Notes: generated by a model from the letters alone, not told the origin. DNA of 64,000 bases from Cyclobacteriaceae bacterium (GCA_958296015.1 CATQIH010000012.1:42501-106500), one strand, 5' to 3'; numbered from the stretch's first letter, positions 45,519 through 55,310 are shown. A program made the numbers and translations.

Positions 45519-48500
45519 TTAAAATCCAAGTTTTATCCCTACAGAAACGGTTTTAGCCCTGTGGCGCGGCATAAAAGTCGTTTCCCTGTGAGATATTGCC
45601 CTGTCCAGTATTGTCTGCTCCCAAGTAGTCCGTATTCACTTCCGGATCATTCAGATCATATTTAGTGAAAGTCAGCAGGTTCTGGGCAGAGACGTACACC
45701 CCGTACATTTTGCATAGAAAGCCTTTCTATTAAATCTGTAGGGAGATTATAGCCCAGCGTCAGTGTCTTCAAGCGTACAAAAGAAGCGTCTTGTATGTAG
45801 CGGGAAGACTCCTTGTCACCGTTGCCCAAAAATAGGCGTGGTTCGGGTACATTGGTAATTTGCCCCCGGCCTTTGGCCAGGCGGCTTCCAGATCTTCTAC
45901 CAAGCTGGTTGTCGAAGTAAGAAAAGTCGAGCACGCTGGAAACGCCCGCCTCCGTTGTACACAATCATTGCCTTTGTACAAAACTGAAACAGAAAACTCA
46001 AGTCTATCCCTTTGTAGATAGGTTATTGGTGATACCCCCTATCCAGTCTGGATTCGGATTACCCACAATAGCTCTTTCCACCAAATTATAATTACTGGTT
46101 ACCGGGCGTTTGCCTAAATGGGTTACCTGGAAGATATCACCATTGGCGATCTCCTCTTCGGTAGGGTCACGGTTCAAATACCACAGCGCATCCCCATTGG
46201 CAGGGTTGACACCTGCGTATTTCCTGGGTATAGAAAACTCCTATGGGCTGGCCCTTTCTACCGCCCGGTTGATATAGCCACCTGTGATCACGTTGCCTGC
46301 CAGTGTTGGTGATCTTATTCCGGTTGCGGGCAAAATTAATAGAGGTAGACCAGCTAAAAGCACCCGTCCGCATTGGTAGTATTAAGCAAAACTTCAAAAC
46401 CTTTGTTGGTAAGCTTGCCTACATTAACAAACTGCGTCAGAAAGCCAGAGGTCCCTGGTACGTTGGAATTGAGGTAAAACATCCCTGGTGTCTTTCACAT
46501 AGTAATACCAACTCGCCTGTGATGCGGTCGGTCGTTAAACAAGCCAAAGTCAACGCCGATATCTGTTTGCAGGGGTTGTTTCCCCACTTCAGGCGAGGGT
46601 TGGCAAGCTGCTGTGGCACAATGCCGCCCAGCACATCGTAGGTTTGGGCACGGTATGTACCAAGTGAGGCAAAGTTTTCGGAGGGTGCATTACCTGTCAG
46701 GCCGGTGCTGGCTTCTTAGTTTTAAGAAACTCAGCGGCGTAAGCGACTCCATAAAACTTTCTTCTGTCAGAATCCATCCGGCAGAAACGGCAGGGGAAGA
46801 AACCGTATCTTTCGTTGGCACCAGAACTTAGACGAGCCATCTATCCTGCCACTCAGAGAGAGGAGGGTATTTGTCGCTAAATTTATAGTTGGCGCGGGCA
46901 AAGTAAGACAGGAAAGAAAAATCGTTAGCCTGCGAAGTGCCTCCAATGATGGTAGAAGCACTGGTAATCTTTCTGAATGCATCCAATGGAAAGGTTTGGC
47001 CCTCCACTCTGGTAACGTCTTCCGTAGATATCTGGTAGCTCATACCTGCCACTATTTCCATGTTGTGCTTTCCTAATGTATTTGCATACGTGAAAAAGTT
47101 GTTGGTAGAATAGTTTTGCACGTTCACCCACCGCGACTCGCTGCCTCCATTGATATAACCGGTTTGGGAATCTACGGCACGTCCGCTGAAGCGGTCTTCG
47201 TTCTGCGTGAGGATGTCGGCGGCAGCTTCCGTGCGGAATGTCAGATGCGGCACCAGTTCAATGCTGGCATATGCATTGCTGATGTTGCGAAACACCGTGG
47301 TGGTGAAGGCGGTGTTTTCCTTGGCAATGAGTCCATTGAAATACACCGTATTGGTATTTAGGTTGCCCCTCTTCATCGCGGAAGGGTTGGATAGGGGGGC
47401 AACGCTAGCATTTGCATAGGGGTTGTGAATGAATTATCATCGGAGAGGCGGTCGTTGACAGACCTTGCCAGGCTGAAGTTCACCCCGATCGATACGCGGT
47501 CAGATACCTGATGGTCAATATTGAGCCTGCCACTTACACGCTTAAAAGCATTTCTGATCAGGATACCTCTTTGGTCTGTATACTGCAAGCTGGTATAAAA
47601 CTTCGTTTTGTCGTTGCCTTCCATTGGCCGAAAGGTCTAGCTGATCGATGCCTGCATCATCACGATATGCCTGGTTGGCCCAGTTGTAATTTGCATCAGG
47701 ACTCCAGGAGCCTTCCCCTAGCTCGTTGTTCAATACACCTTCAAAAGTAAGCCCGGGTTCTCCATAGTTGTAGTCGCCAAAGTCAGAAGTTGGATCCTCC
47801 TGTTTGATGATAGCATTTGAGTTCTCAAAGGCTTCCCGAGAGCCTGCCAGGTATTGCGGCCCGTTGAGCCAGTTGGCTTTACGTGTAGGGCTGCTCCATC
47901 CTTTCAGATAACCTACATTGAAACGGGTTTGCCCGGATTTGCCGCGTTTGGTCGTGATAATCACCACGCCATTAGCGGCTCTTGAGCCGTAGATAGCCGA
48001 AGCCGAAGCATCTTTGAGCACCTGCACCGATTCTACATCGTTGAAATTGATATCAGCCAGCGGATTGGTAGGCGCATCTGAACCGGACAGGTTGCTGGAA
48101 GTAATAATAACTCCATCTACCACATACAAAGGCTCGTTGGAAGCACTTACGGAAGCCGAACCACGCACCCGTACTTTGATGCCTTGCCCTAATTTGCCAT
48201 TGCCAGCTTCTATAAATACCCCAGCTGCCCTGCCCTGCATGGCCTGCTCCAGACTAGGTACCGGAGTGTTTTGCATTTCCTCACCTGATATCCGGGCAAT
48301 ATTGCCTGTAACGTCTGTCTTGAGCTGTGTACCATAGCCTACTACTACTACTTCATTGAGTTCTGAAACGTTGGTTGACATCGATACGTCGATGATTGAA
48401 CGCCCGTTAATGGCTTCTTCCTGGGTAGTATAACCAATAAAAGAAAAGATAAGCACCTCAGCGTCAGAAGGAATATCCAACTTATAGTTACCCTCTATAT

Positions 48501-48663
48501 CAGTGATGGTACCGATGGTAGAGCCTTTCATAAATACATTAACACCTGGCAGCGCGGCACCGTATTGCTCGCTGACTTTGCCAGATACTGTCCTGTTCTG
48601 CGCCTGTAGCCAGGCAAAAGAAGTAAGCAGTATCATACTCATACTAAGTAAAACTCTCTTCAT
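45519..48663 (-). pseudogene. SusC/RagA-family TonB-dependent transporter, many frameshifts
   Basis: About 1,045 residues if repaired. The intact N-terminal part (373 codons from ATG 48663) has a signal peptide, a CarboxypepD-like domain (TVSGKVSEQYGAALPGVNVFMKG), a TonB-box region (ELNEVVVVGYGTQ) and a plug domain with DVESVQVLKDASASAIYGSRAANGVV. From 47,630 on, the beta-barrel is spread over three frames (for instance GRIDGSSKF then ANERYGFFPAVSAGW). It ends VSVGIKLGF. Most breaks are single-base insertions, several in homopolymers (e.g. TACCCTC for TACCTC). The reading stays conserved on both sides of each break, so the damage is recent or artefactual. It pairs with the adjacent SusD gene. 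Confidence 0.85.
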
Positions 48664-48898
48664 ACTTTGTCATTTGAAGGTTGATCACTAAACAAAGCAG
48701 CAAGATAATAAAAATGTGTATAAAAGTATATTTTATTACTTAGTTCTTACATATACTTTTGCCGGTAGCATCTTCAATAAATCAATACAAGATTTGGTGT
48801 ATGACTGGAAAGGCAGATGAAATGGAATAACGTACTAGATACTGGTCAATTTATAAATAGCAGCTTGAACGAATCAAAAACGGTTCGTTCATTAGGCG

Positions 48899-50212
48899 TT
48901 ACCCCACAGGTACGCCAAACAAGTCAAACTCAGTGGCATCAGTGATGGCAATATTGGCAAAATCGCCGATGCGCAGGTAGTGGTCTTGCGCCGACACCAT
49001 CACTTCGTTGTCTACTTCCGGGGAGTCGGCTTCCGTGCGGCCTACAAAATGCCCTCCTTCTTTGCGGTCGATGAGCACTTTGAGCGTCTTGCCGATCTTC
49101 TGCTGGTTGATCTCATAAGAGATACTTTCCTGTAGCTGCATGATCTCATTGGCCCGCTGCTGCTTCACTTTCTCCGGCACGTTGTCTTCCATGCTGTGCG
49201 CATGTGTGCCTTCTTCATGAGAATAGGTGAAAATGCCCAGCCTGTCGAAGCGCGTGTTTGCTACAAAAGTACGCATCTCCTCAAAGTCTGCGTCGGTTTC
49301 TCCTGGGTGGCCGGCAATCAGTGTAGTTCGCAGGGCAATGCCGGGCACTTTGTCTCTGATTTGTGCCACCAGGGCTTCGGTCTTTTCGCGGGTAATACCG
49401 CGGCGCATCAGTTGCAGGATGCGGGAAGAACCGTGCTGCAAGGGCATATCCAGGTAGTTGCAGATATTAGTCCGCTCGGCCATCACATCGAGCACATCCA
49501 TCGGAAAACCGGAAGGAAACGCATAGTGCAAGCGAATCCAATCGATGCCCTCCACATCGGATAAGCGTTTCATAAGGTCGGCAAGGTTTCGTTTTTTGTA
49601 CAAGTCCAGGCCGTAGTAAGTAGCGTCTTGGGCGATGAGCAGTAGCTCTTTGGTGCCGTTTCTGGCCAGCGTAGTGGCTTCTTTCACCAATTCTTCCATT
49701 GGTTTGGAAACGTGCCTGCCGCGCATCAGTGGAATGGCACAGAAAGAACACGGACGGTCGCAGCCTTCGGCAATCTTGAGGTACGCATAGTGGCGGGAAG
49801 TGGTAATGATTCTTTCGCCTACCAGCTCATGCTTGTAGTTGGCCTTGAATTTTTTGAGCAGCAAGGGCAGCTCCATCGTACCAAAAAAAGCGTCTACTTC
49901 CGGGATTTCCTGCTCCAGATCGTCGCGGTAGCGTTGCGAAAGGCAGCCGGTGACGTATAGCTTGTCTATTTTGCCTGCTGCTTTGGCATCGGCATACCGT
50001 AGGATGGTGTCTATGGATTCCTGCTTAGCATTGTCGATAAAGCCACAGGTATTGACGATCACAATGTTGGCCCGGTCATCGATGGCCTCATGCATGGCAT
50101 GGATGCCGTTTCCCTTCAGCTGGGTAAGTATCACCTCTGAATCTACCAGATTTTTGGAACAACCCAACGTCACTACGTTTACCTTGTCTTTTTTCAGTCC
50201 TTTTGTTTTCAA
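48899..50212 (-). CDS. rimO: ribosomal protein S12 methylthiotransferase
   Basis: A 437-residue radical SAM enzyme that adds a methylthio group to Asp of ribosomal protein S12. The N-terminal UPF0004 domain (VVTLGCSKNLVDSE, with Cys residues for the auxiliary cluster) is followed by the radical-SAM cluster CDRPCSFC (CxxxCxxC, near residue 150) and a C-terminal TRAM domain. The frame starts at TTG (50212); no ATG is available nearby upstream and homologues begin alike, so TTG appears to be the true start. It is divergent from the DUF6452-type gene, sharing a short promoter region. Confidence 0.95.
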   Translation of the reverse strand: MKTKGLKKDKVNVVTLGCSKNLVDSEVILTQLKGNGIHAMHEAIDDRANIVIVNTCGFIDNAKQESIDTILRYADAKAAGKIDKLYVTGCLSQRYRDDLEQEIPEVDAFFGTMELPLLLKKFKANYKHELVGERIITTSRHYAYLKIAEGCDRPCSFCAIPLMRGRHVSKPMEELVKEATTLARNGTKELLLIAQDATYYGLDLYKKRNLADLMKRLSDVEGIDWIRLHYAFPSGFPMDVLDVMAERTNICNYLDMPLQHGSSRILQLMRRGITREKTEALVAQIRDKVPGIALRTTLIAGHPGETDADFEEMRTFVANTRFDRLGIFTYSHEEGTHAHSMEDNVPEKVKQQRANEIMQLQESISYEINQQKIGKTLKVLIDRKEGGHFVGRTEADSPEVDNEVMVSAQDHYLRIGDFANIAITDATEFDLFGVPVG

Positions 50213-50265
50213 ACCCTTTACTGTTTTTTTAAATGAGGCACAAAATTAGCAAATTGCCAACACTT

Positions 50266-51195
50266 ATGATGCATAACACAGTTTCTCTGATAAAGAATCA
50301 TTTTCCGGTTATTTTGCTGCTGTTTTTCCTGGGCCTGGCGACTGCCTGCGAAGATCAGGCAAGCTGCGTGAGCGACAATACCAACTATGTGCAGGTTAGT
50401 TTTTATAAAATAGATACCACTGGCACTGGCAATGTGCCAGATACTTACCAGAATGTATCGTTTTATACAGAGAACGGCGAACCGCTGCGGACACAGGAAA
50501 ATGAACTGTTGCTGGACACCAGCCTAAGCAGCTTTCCGGTACCGCTGAACCCATCGGCAGACCAGACGGCTGTTATTCTACAGCAGGATAATGTTTCTGA
50601 TACTTTATATTTCACCTACAACCGTGAGCAGTTAGTTATCTCGCCGGAATGTGGTGTGGAGCAGCGGTTTTATAACCTTGGTATATCCCGAAAAACGCTT
50701 GATTCCGTGCGCGTACTCAAAGCGGACATCAGCAGCGTCAACCAGCCCCATGTGGGCATCTATACCTGCCGCTATACGTTGGATGATACACTCAGGCTCA
50801 GCTTTTACAAGTTTGACCCTACCGACACCGTCCCACCTCTGACCAGCAACCGCGATACTATTAATGTTTTATCAGTGACCAACGACCGGGGCGTTGTGCT
50901 CCTTCAGCCTGCGGATTCTGTGAGTGGCATCAAACTGCCCGTGTATGCGGATGCTGCGCAAATCGGGCTGAACTTCACTTATACTCGCTTGGCAGACGAC
51001 ACCGTACGAACCGGAAGCGTAGTATTCGGTTACCGGAAAACAGAGAACCTGCTGATCAGCAATACCAGTTGCCTGCCACAAACGCGCTACGATCAATTGG
51101 AACTGGAAAGTAAAGCTGCGTTTGACTCTGTGATCTTTCAAAATACCAGTCTTGACCAAAACAATGCGGAAAATGCCCGGATATTCTTTGAATAA
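50266..51195 (+). CDS. DUF6452-type putative lipoprotein
   Basis: Preferred start MMHNTVSLIKNH at 50266 (an ATG 33 bases earlier is in frame). A signal peptide leads to the lipobox LGLATAC, so the product is probably lipid-anchored. The body has two similar halves, each with VSFYKxDxT...P and a Cys-rich CGVEQRFYNLGISRKTLDSV / CLPQTRYDQLELESKAAFDSV segment, which suggests an internal duplication. It resembles DUF6452 proteins, usually found next to a DUF6048 gene, as here. The stop overlaps the next frame. Function is unknown. Confidence 0.7.
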   Translation: MMHNTVSLIKNHFPVILLLFFLGLATACEDQASCVSDNTNYVQVSFYKIDTTGTGNVPDTYQNVSFYTENGEPLRTQENELLLDTSLSSFPVPLNPSADQTAVILQQDNVSDTLYFTYNREQLVISPECGVEQRFYNLGISRKTLDSVRVLKADISSVNQPHVGIYTCRYTLDDTLRLSFYKFDPTDTVPPLTSNRDTINVLSVTNDRGVVLLQPADSVSGIKLPVYADAAQIGLNFTYTRLADDTVRTGSVVFGYRKTENLLISNTSCLPQTRYDQLELESKAAFDSVIFQNTSLDQNNAENARIFFE

Positions 51196-51233
51196 GCTGC
51201 TTGCACACTTAAAACTATGGTATGCGTTATTTT

Positions 51234-51341
51234 GTCATCCCGTCAGGGATCCTTCCCCTTCTGTGGAACGACACATAGCCGATCGGTGGCGCGGAAGTTT
51301 TATGATGGCTAAGGTTCCTTCGCTATCGCTGCGGAATGACA
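51234..51341. repeat. GTCATCC...GGAATGAC inverted repeat element
   Basis: About 108 bases bounded by GTCATCC (51234-51240) and GGAATGAC (51333-51340), with inner paired parts GGGATCCTT and AAGGTTCC. Such GTCATCC-type repeats are dispersed in many Bacteroidota genomes. Here it lies inside the open frame preceding the DUF6048-type gene and adds codons with no family resemblance. Confidence 0.7.
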
Positions 51342-51355
51342 GCGTGAATAGCGTA

Positions 51356-52114
51356 TTGAAAAGTAGTGTATACATATTAATAGGTTTATTTCTTCTTATG
51401 ACTCACAAAAGTGTTGCCCAGCAGCAGCAGGATAGTGTGTCGTCTACCAGGGTAAAGAAAGAAAAGGCAATCTACGATGGATTTACGCCCTCGGCAGTGC
51501 GTATCGGGGTGTCTGTGAGCGATCTGGTCAAAACCATTTCCGATCCGGAGGCTACTTATTACAGCTTTCAGGCAGATGTGCCCATCCGGCAGTACATGCT
51601 GGTGGTAGATTATGGCAGAGCAAAACTGGACTTGCTGAATAACCAAACCGAGCAGCCTGATAAAAATTTTTCCTACAGCAGCCAGGGTTCTTTCTTCAGG
51701 GCAGGCATAGAAGCCAACCTGCTCAAAGACAAGAAGAAGAACAACAATGATGCTTCCGGCAACGTCATCTTCTTTGGCCTGAAATATGCCCGTAGCCAGC
51801 TCAAAGACCAGGTGAGCTTTCAGCCCTCGGGCAATGATGATAATGGCAACACCAACAATATCTACAATATATCGAAGATCACAGAACGCAACGACCGCTA
51901 TAGCTCCTGGTGGATAGAGATGAATGCAGGCGTGAAAGTGAGTGTTTTTGAAAATGTATACCTGGGCTACACACTGCGTTATAAGTTTTTGAGGCAGGCC
52001 AACAGCCAGAGTCCGCTGGTGCCTTATAAGATTCCCGGCTTTGGCAATGGTGACAGCCAAAGTGCCTTTGGTTTTGATTACTACATCTACTACCGTATTC
52101 CTTTCAGGAAGTGA
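51356..52114 (+). CDS. DUF6048-type outer-membrane beta-barrel protein
   Basis: The mature part, beginning after the signal peptide YILIGLFLLMTHKSVAQ, has alternating strands ending in YYIYYRIPFRK, typical of a small outer-membrane barrel of the DUF6048 group. The frame is open from 51152, but codons 51234-51341 are a dispersed repeat, so an ATG upstream (51152, 51302) would add unrelated residues. A TTG at 51356 (KSSVYILIGLFLL) gives a neat signal peptide and is my choice; the ATG at 51302 is the main alternative. It follows a DUF6452 gene, its usual partner. Confidence 0.6.
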   Translation: MKSSVYILIGLFLLMTHKSVAQQQQDSVSSTRVKKEKAIYDGFTPSAVRIGVSVSDLVKTISDPEATYYSFQADVPIRQYMLVVDYGRAKLDLLNNQTEQPDKNFSYSSQGSFFRAGIEANLLKDKKKNNNDASGNVIFFGLKYARSQLKDQVSFQPSGNDDNGNTNNIYNISKITERNDRYSSWWIEMNAGVKVSVFENVYLGYTLRYKFLRQANSQSPLVPYKIPGFGNGDSQSAFGFDYYIYYRIPFRK

Positions 52115-52145
52115 TAATAGATATAGCAGATCTTCGCAGGTAAAC

Positions 52146-52270
52146 CTATACTACGATACATCTGCCCAAAGTGGGCTGTGAAGACACAGCCCACGGCCCT
52201 CACAAACCGAAAATGTACAGTAGTATAGAAACATTCATCGTTAGCAGCGATGGGTTTAAACCCATCGCTG
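52146..52270. repeat. composite palindromic element, short form, and a 26-bp palindrome
   Basis: Terminal inverted repeats CTATACTACGATACATCT (near 52146-52163) and AAATGTACAGTAGTATAG (near 52211-52228) enclose a 24-nt palindrome (52171-52194: arm GTGGGCT, core GTGAAGACAC) and half of a CCGGTTT-type arm (CTCACAAACCG, 52198-52208). The element at 12047-12214 has matching ends and a longer interior. Just beyond is a perfect 26-base palindrome with arms CAGCGATGGGTTT (52245-52270). Confidence 0.75.
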
Positions 52271-52316
52271 CCTGCAAAGTGACTTATCCCCCAACGATAA
52301 ACCTAAACCACATCCC

Positions 52317-54956
52317 TTACTTCTCCTTCAGCAGCATCTGCATCTCGTTGAGTTTTAGCAGGGCTTCTACCGGCGAAATGGTATTGATATCTGTCTGTTC
52401 CAATATCTCTTTTACCTTTAGAAACTTAGGATCAGCTTCAAACAGGCTCAGCTGATAATCCTGCTTGGGCAGTTGCCGGAGTTGCTCGGAAGTATCTGTA
52501 TAGATTTTGTCCTTTTCCAGGTGGTGCATGATCTCGTTGGCACGAACCACTACTTTGTTGGGCATACCGGCCATCTGGGCCACATGGATACCAAAGCTGT
52601 GCTGGCTGCCCCCTTCTTTGAGCTTGCGCATGAACAGAATTTTGTTGCCGATCTCTTTCACCGATACATTGAAGTTGCGGATGCGCTCAAAGCTATCGGC
52701 CAGCTGGTTCAGCTCATGGTAATGGGTGGCAAACAGCGTTTTGGCCCGGCACTGCGGGTGGTTGTGCAGGTATTCTACAATAGACCAGGCAATAGAGATC
52801 CCATCATACGTACTGGTGCCCCGCCCAATCTCGTCCATTAGGATCAGGCTGCGGTTGCTCAGGTTGTTGATGATGCTGGCCGTCTCGATCATTTCTACCA
52901 TAAACGTAGACTCTCCTCTGGACAGGTTATCAGAAGCACCTACGCGGGTGAAGACCTTATCTACCAGCCCCAGCCGGGCTTTGGAAGCAGGCACAAAAGA
53001 ACCCATTTGCGCCATCAGGGTGATCAGGGCAGTTTGCCGCAGCAGGGCAGATTTGCCGGCCATGTTTGGTCCGGTGATGATCAGAATCTGTTGCGAGGCA
53101 CTATCCATCTGAATATCATTGGGCACATAAGCTTCTCCGGGCGGCAGTTGCTTTTCTATCACGGGGTGTCGCCCGCCTTGTATGTCGATCAGATCAGATT
53201 CTAAAATTTCAGGATGTACGTAGCGGTTCTGGTGAGCCGTGTGGGCAAAGGAGGTGAGGCAGTCGACCACGGCCAGTACCCGGGCATTTTGCTGGATATG
53301 CCGGGTGAATTCGGCTGTGGCAGTGACGAGTTCCTGAAAAAGACGCTGCTCTATATGAAACAGCTTCTCTTCGGCAGTGAGTATCTTTTCTTCATAGGTC
53401 TTCAGTTCCTCAGTGATGTAACGTTCGGCATTCACCAGCGTCTGCTTGCGTATCCAGGTGTTGGGCACCTTATTTTTGTGCGCATTGGACACTTCCAGGT
53501 AGTAGCCAAACACTTTGTTGTAAGAGATTTTCAGGGAAGAAATACCCGTATTATTGATTTCCCGCTCCCGTATCTTAGCCAGGTAATCTTTGCCGGAGTA
53601 GGCAATACCACGCAGTTCATCCAGTTCATCGCAGATACCGTCTTTGATCATACCACCCTGGTTGAGCAGCATAGGCGGGTCTTCCTGTAGCTCTTTGTCT
53701 ATCTTCTCCAGCAAAAACTCACAACCGTTGAGCTGGCTGGACAGCTTTTTCAGTTGTGGCACCTCTACCGAACTTAGCAGGGCTTTGACAGGAGTAATGA
53801 TCTTCAGGGCTTTCTTGAGTTGCAGCAGTTCGCGTGGATTGACCCGCCCGGCAGCCACTTTGGAGATCAGCCTTTCCAGGTCGCCCACAGACTTTAGGTG
53901 CTGTACGATGTCGCGTTGTAGCTCGTCATGATCCAGCAGTGCCTGCACCGTATGCAACCGTTCTTCAATGGGTGCCTTTGATTTGAGCGGTAGCACAATC
54001 CACTTCTTGAGCAGGCGCGCGCCCATTGGCGTATGGGTGCAGTCCAGGATGTCAATCAGCGGAATGCCCCCTTCCTGTTGCGGACATACCAGTTCCAGGT
54101 TGCGGATGGTAAACTTATCCAGCCACACGTATCGTTCTTCTTCAATGCGGCCAATGGCTGAGATATGCTGAATATGGTGGTGCTCTGTTTCCTGCAAGTA
54201 ATGCATCACGGCACCTGCCGCCACAATGCCTTCTTCCAGGTTTTCTACGCCAAAACCTTTGAGCGACTGCGTATTAAAGTGCCGGGTGAGCGTTTCATAG
54301 GCATAATCCATCGTATAAAGCCACTCATCCAGACAGTAGGTATTGTAGGCATCTTTGAATGCCTCTGCATATTGTTGCCTGCACTTTTTGTTGTAGATCA
54401 CCTCTGACGGGCTAAAGCTTTGTAACAGTTTATCAATGTATTCAAACGAACCGCAAGAGGTAAGAAACTCCCCGGTAGACAAGTCTAGCAGGGCGATGCC
54501 GATACGTTGCTTATCGAAGTGCAGCGATGCCAGGTAGTTGTTTTGCTTGCGGTCCAGCACATTGTCGTTGTAGGAAAGACCGGGTGTTACCAATTCTGTA
54601 ACGCCCCTTTTCACCACGCCTTTGGCAAACTTAGGGTCTTCCAACTGGTCGCAGATGGCTACCCGATGGCCCGCCCTTACCAGCTTGGTGAGGTAATTGT
54701 CGAGGGCATGGTGCGGAAAGCCTGCCAGCTCTACCTCAGAGGCAGCACCGTTGGCCCGTTTGGTTAGTACAATGCCCAGCACCTTGCTGGTGGTGATGGC
54801 ATCTTCTCCAAAGGTTTCGTAGAAATCTCCCACCCTGAATAGCAGCAAGGCACCCGGATATTTGGCTTTTACGGCATTGTATTGCTGCATCAGCGGTGTT
54901 TCCTTTTGTATGGCAGACGTACGGGGTTCTTTCTTTTGCACTTGGGTTGCAGGCAT
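52317..54956 (-). CDS. mutS: DNA mismatch repair protein MutS
   Basis: About 879 residues from MPATQVQKKEP at 54956; the frame opens 15 codons earlier, but that Met lies upstream of the predicted transcription start. The mismatch-recognition domain starts with QYNAVKAKYPGALLLFRVGDFYETF (Phe-x-Glu wedge in DFYETFG). Then come the connector, lever and clamp domains, and the ATPase with Walker A GPNMAGKS, LSRGESTFMVEM and Walker B DEIGRGTSTYDG. It recognises mismatches and recruits MutL. Length is normal. It is divergent from the TrmH-type gene across a repeat array. Confidence 0.96.
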   Translation of the reverse strand: MPATQVQKKEPRTSAIQKETPLMQQYNAVKAKYPGALLLFRVGDFYETFGEDAITTSKVLGIVLTKRANGAASEVELAGFPHHALDNYLTKLVRAGHRVAICDQLEDPKFAKGVVKRGVTELVTPGLSYNDNVLDRKQNNYLASLHFDKQRIGIALLDLSTGEFLTSCGSFEYIDKLLQSFSPSEVIYNKKCRQQYAEAFKDAYNTYCLDEWLYTMDYAYETLTRHFNTQSLKGFGVENLEEGIVAAGAVMHYLQETEHHHIQHISAIGRIEEERYVWLDKFTIRNLELVCPQQEGGIPLIDILDCTHTPMGARLLKKWIVLPLKSKAPIEERLHTVQALLDHDELQRDIVQHLKSVGDLERLISKVAAGRVNPRELLQLKKALKIITPVKALLSSVEVPQLKKLSSQLNGCEFLLEKIDKELQEDPPMLLNQGGMIKDGICDELDELRGIAYSGKDYLAKIREREINNTGISSLKISYNKVFGYYLEVSNAHKNKVPNTWIRKQTLVNAERYITEELKTYEEKILTAEEKLFHIEQRLFQELVTATAEFTRHIQQNARVLAVVDCLTSFAHTAHQNRYVHPEILESDLIDIQGGRHPVIEKQLPPGEAYVPNDIQMDSASQQILIITGPNMAGKSALLRQTALITLMAQMGSFVPASKARLGLVDKVFTRVGASDNLSRGESTFMVEMIETASIINNLSNRSLILMDEIGRGTSTYDGISIAWSIVEYLHNHPQCRAKTLFATHYHELNQLADSFERIRNFNVSVKEIGNKILFMRKLKEGGSQHSFGIHVAQMAGMPNKVVVRANEIMHHLEKDKIYTDTSEQLRQLPKQDYQLSLFEADPKFLKVKEILEQTDINTISPVEALLKLNEMQMLLKEK

Positions 54957-54989
54957 ATGTGTTGTGTAGCTTTTCTTAGGTAAATTATA

Positions 54990-55020
54990 CAAAAATAACA
55001 ATAACTAAGGCGGTAGACAA
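54990..55020 (-). promoter_or_regulatory. mutS promoter
   Basis: Minus-strand TTG at 55020-55018, a 20-base spacer and TATTTTTG (TAnnTTTG) at 54997-54990. Transcription should begin near 54983, which makes the ATG at 54956 the likely start and excludes 55001. Confidence 0.6.
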
Positions 55021-55061
55021 AACAATCTTACGGATAAACGAGGTTATCATACATTACTAAG

Positions 55062-55310
55062 ACTTCGAGTTGTCTACAGCTAAGAATTGCTAGTGCGCTC
55101 CACGCCGGACGCGTTTGCAACGCGTTACAAACGCGCATTAGCAGTCGGGACCTCAAGTTGTCTACAGCTAAGACCTCGAGCTGTATACAACTAAGACCTC
55201 GAGCTGTATACAACTAAGACCTCGAGCTGTATACAACTAAGACCGCGAGCTGTATACAACTAAGCCCCCGAGCTGTATACAACTAAGCCCTCGAGCTGTA
55301 TACAACTAAG
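55062..55310. repeat. 23-bp tandem array interrupted by a palindromic element
   Basis: Seven units of exactly 23 bases start at 55150, 55173, 55196, 55219, 55242, 55265 and 55288, with consensus ACCTCGAGCTGTATACAACT plus AAG. Each holds CTCGAG and GTATAC. A further unit (55062-55084) is separated by 65 bases containing a palindrome whose ends GCTAGTGCG and CGCATTAGC are inverted repeats and whose interior has GCGTTTGCAACGC. The array occupies the region between the divergent mutS and TrmH-type genes and so may influence their promoters. Confidence 0.85.

Noticed and set aside
44071-47630. A cluster of many small independent genes
   Set aside because: All fragments lie on the minus strand in the correct order and match successive parts of SusD and SusC; they are pieces of two genes split by indels.
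50713-51159. Independent genes within the DUF6452-type frame
   Set aside because: The internal similarity of the two halves is better explained by duplication within one protein; no start or promoter is seen between them.
54957-55001. MutS start at 55001
   Set aside because: It would lie upstream of the predicted transcription start; the Met at 54956 fits homologues and the promoter.
55150-55310. CRISPR array or leader
   Set aside because: Units are contiguous 23-mers with no spacers; this is a simple tandem array.
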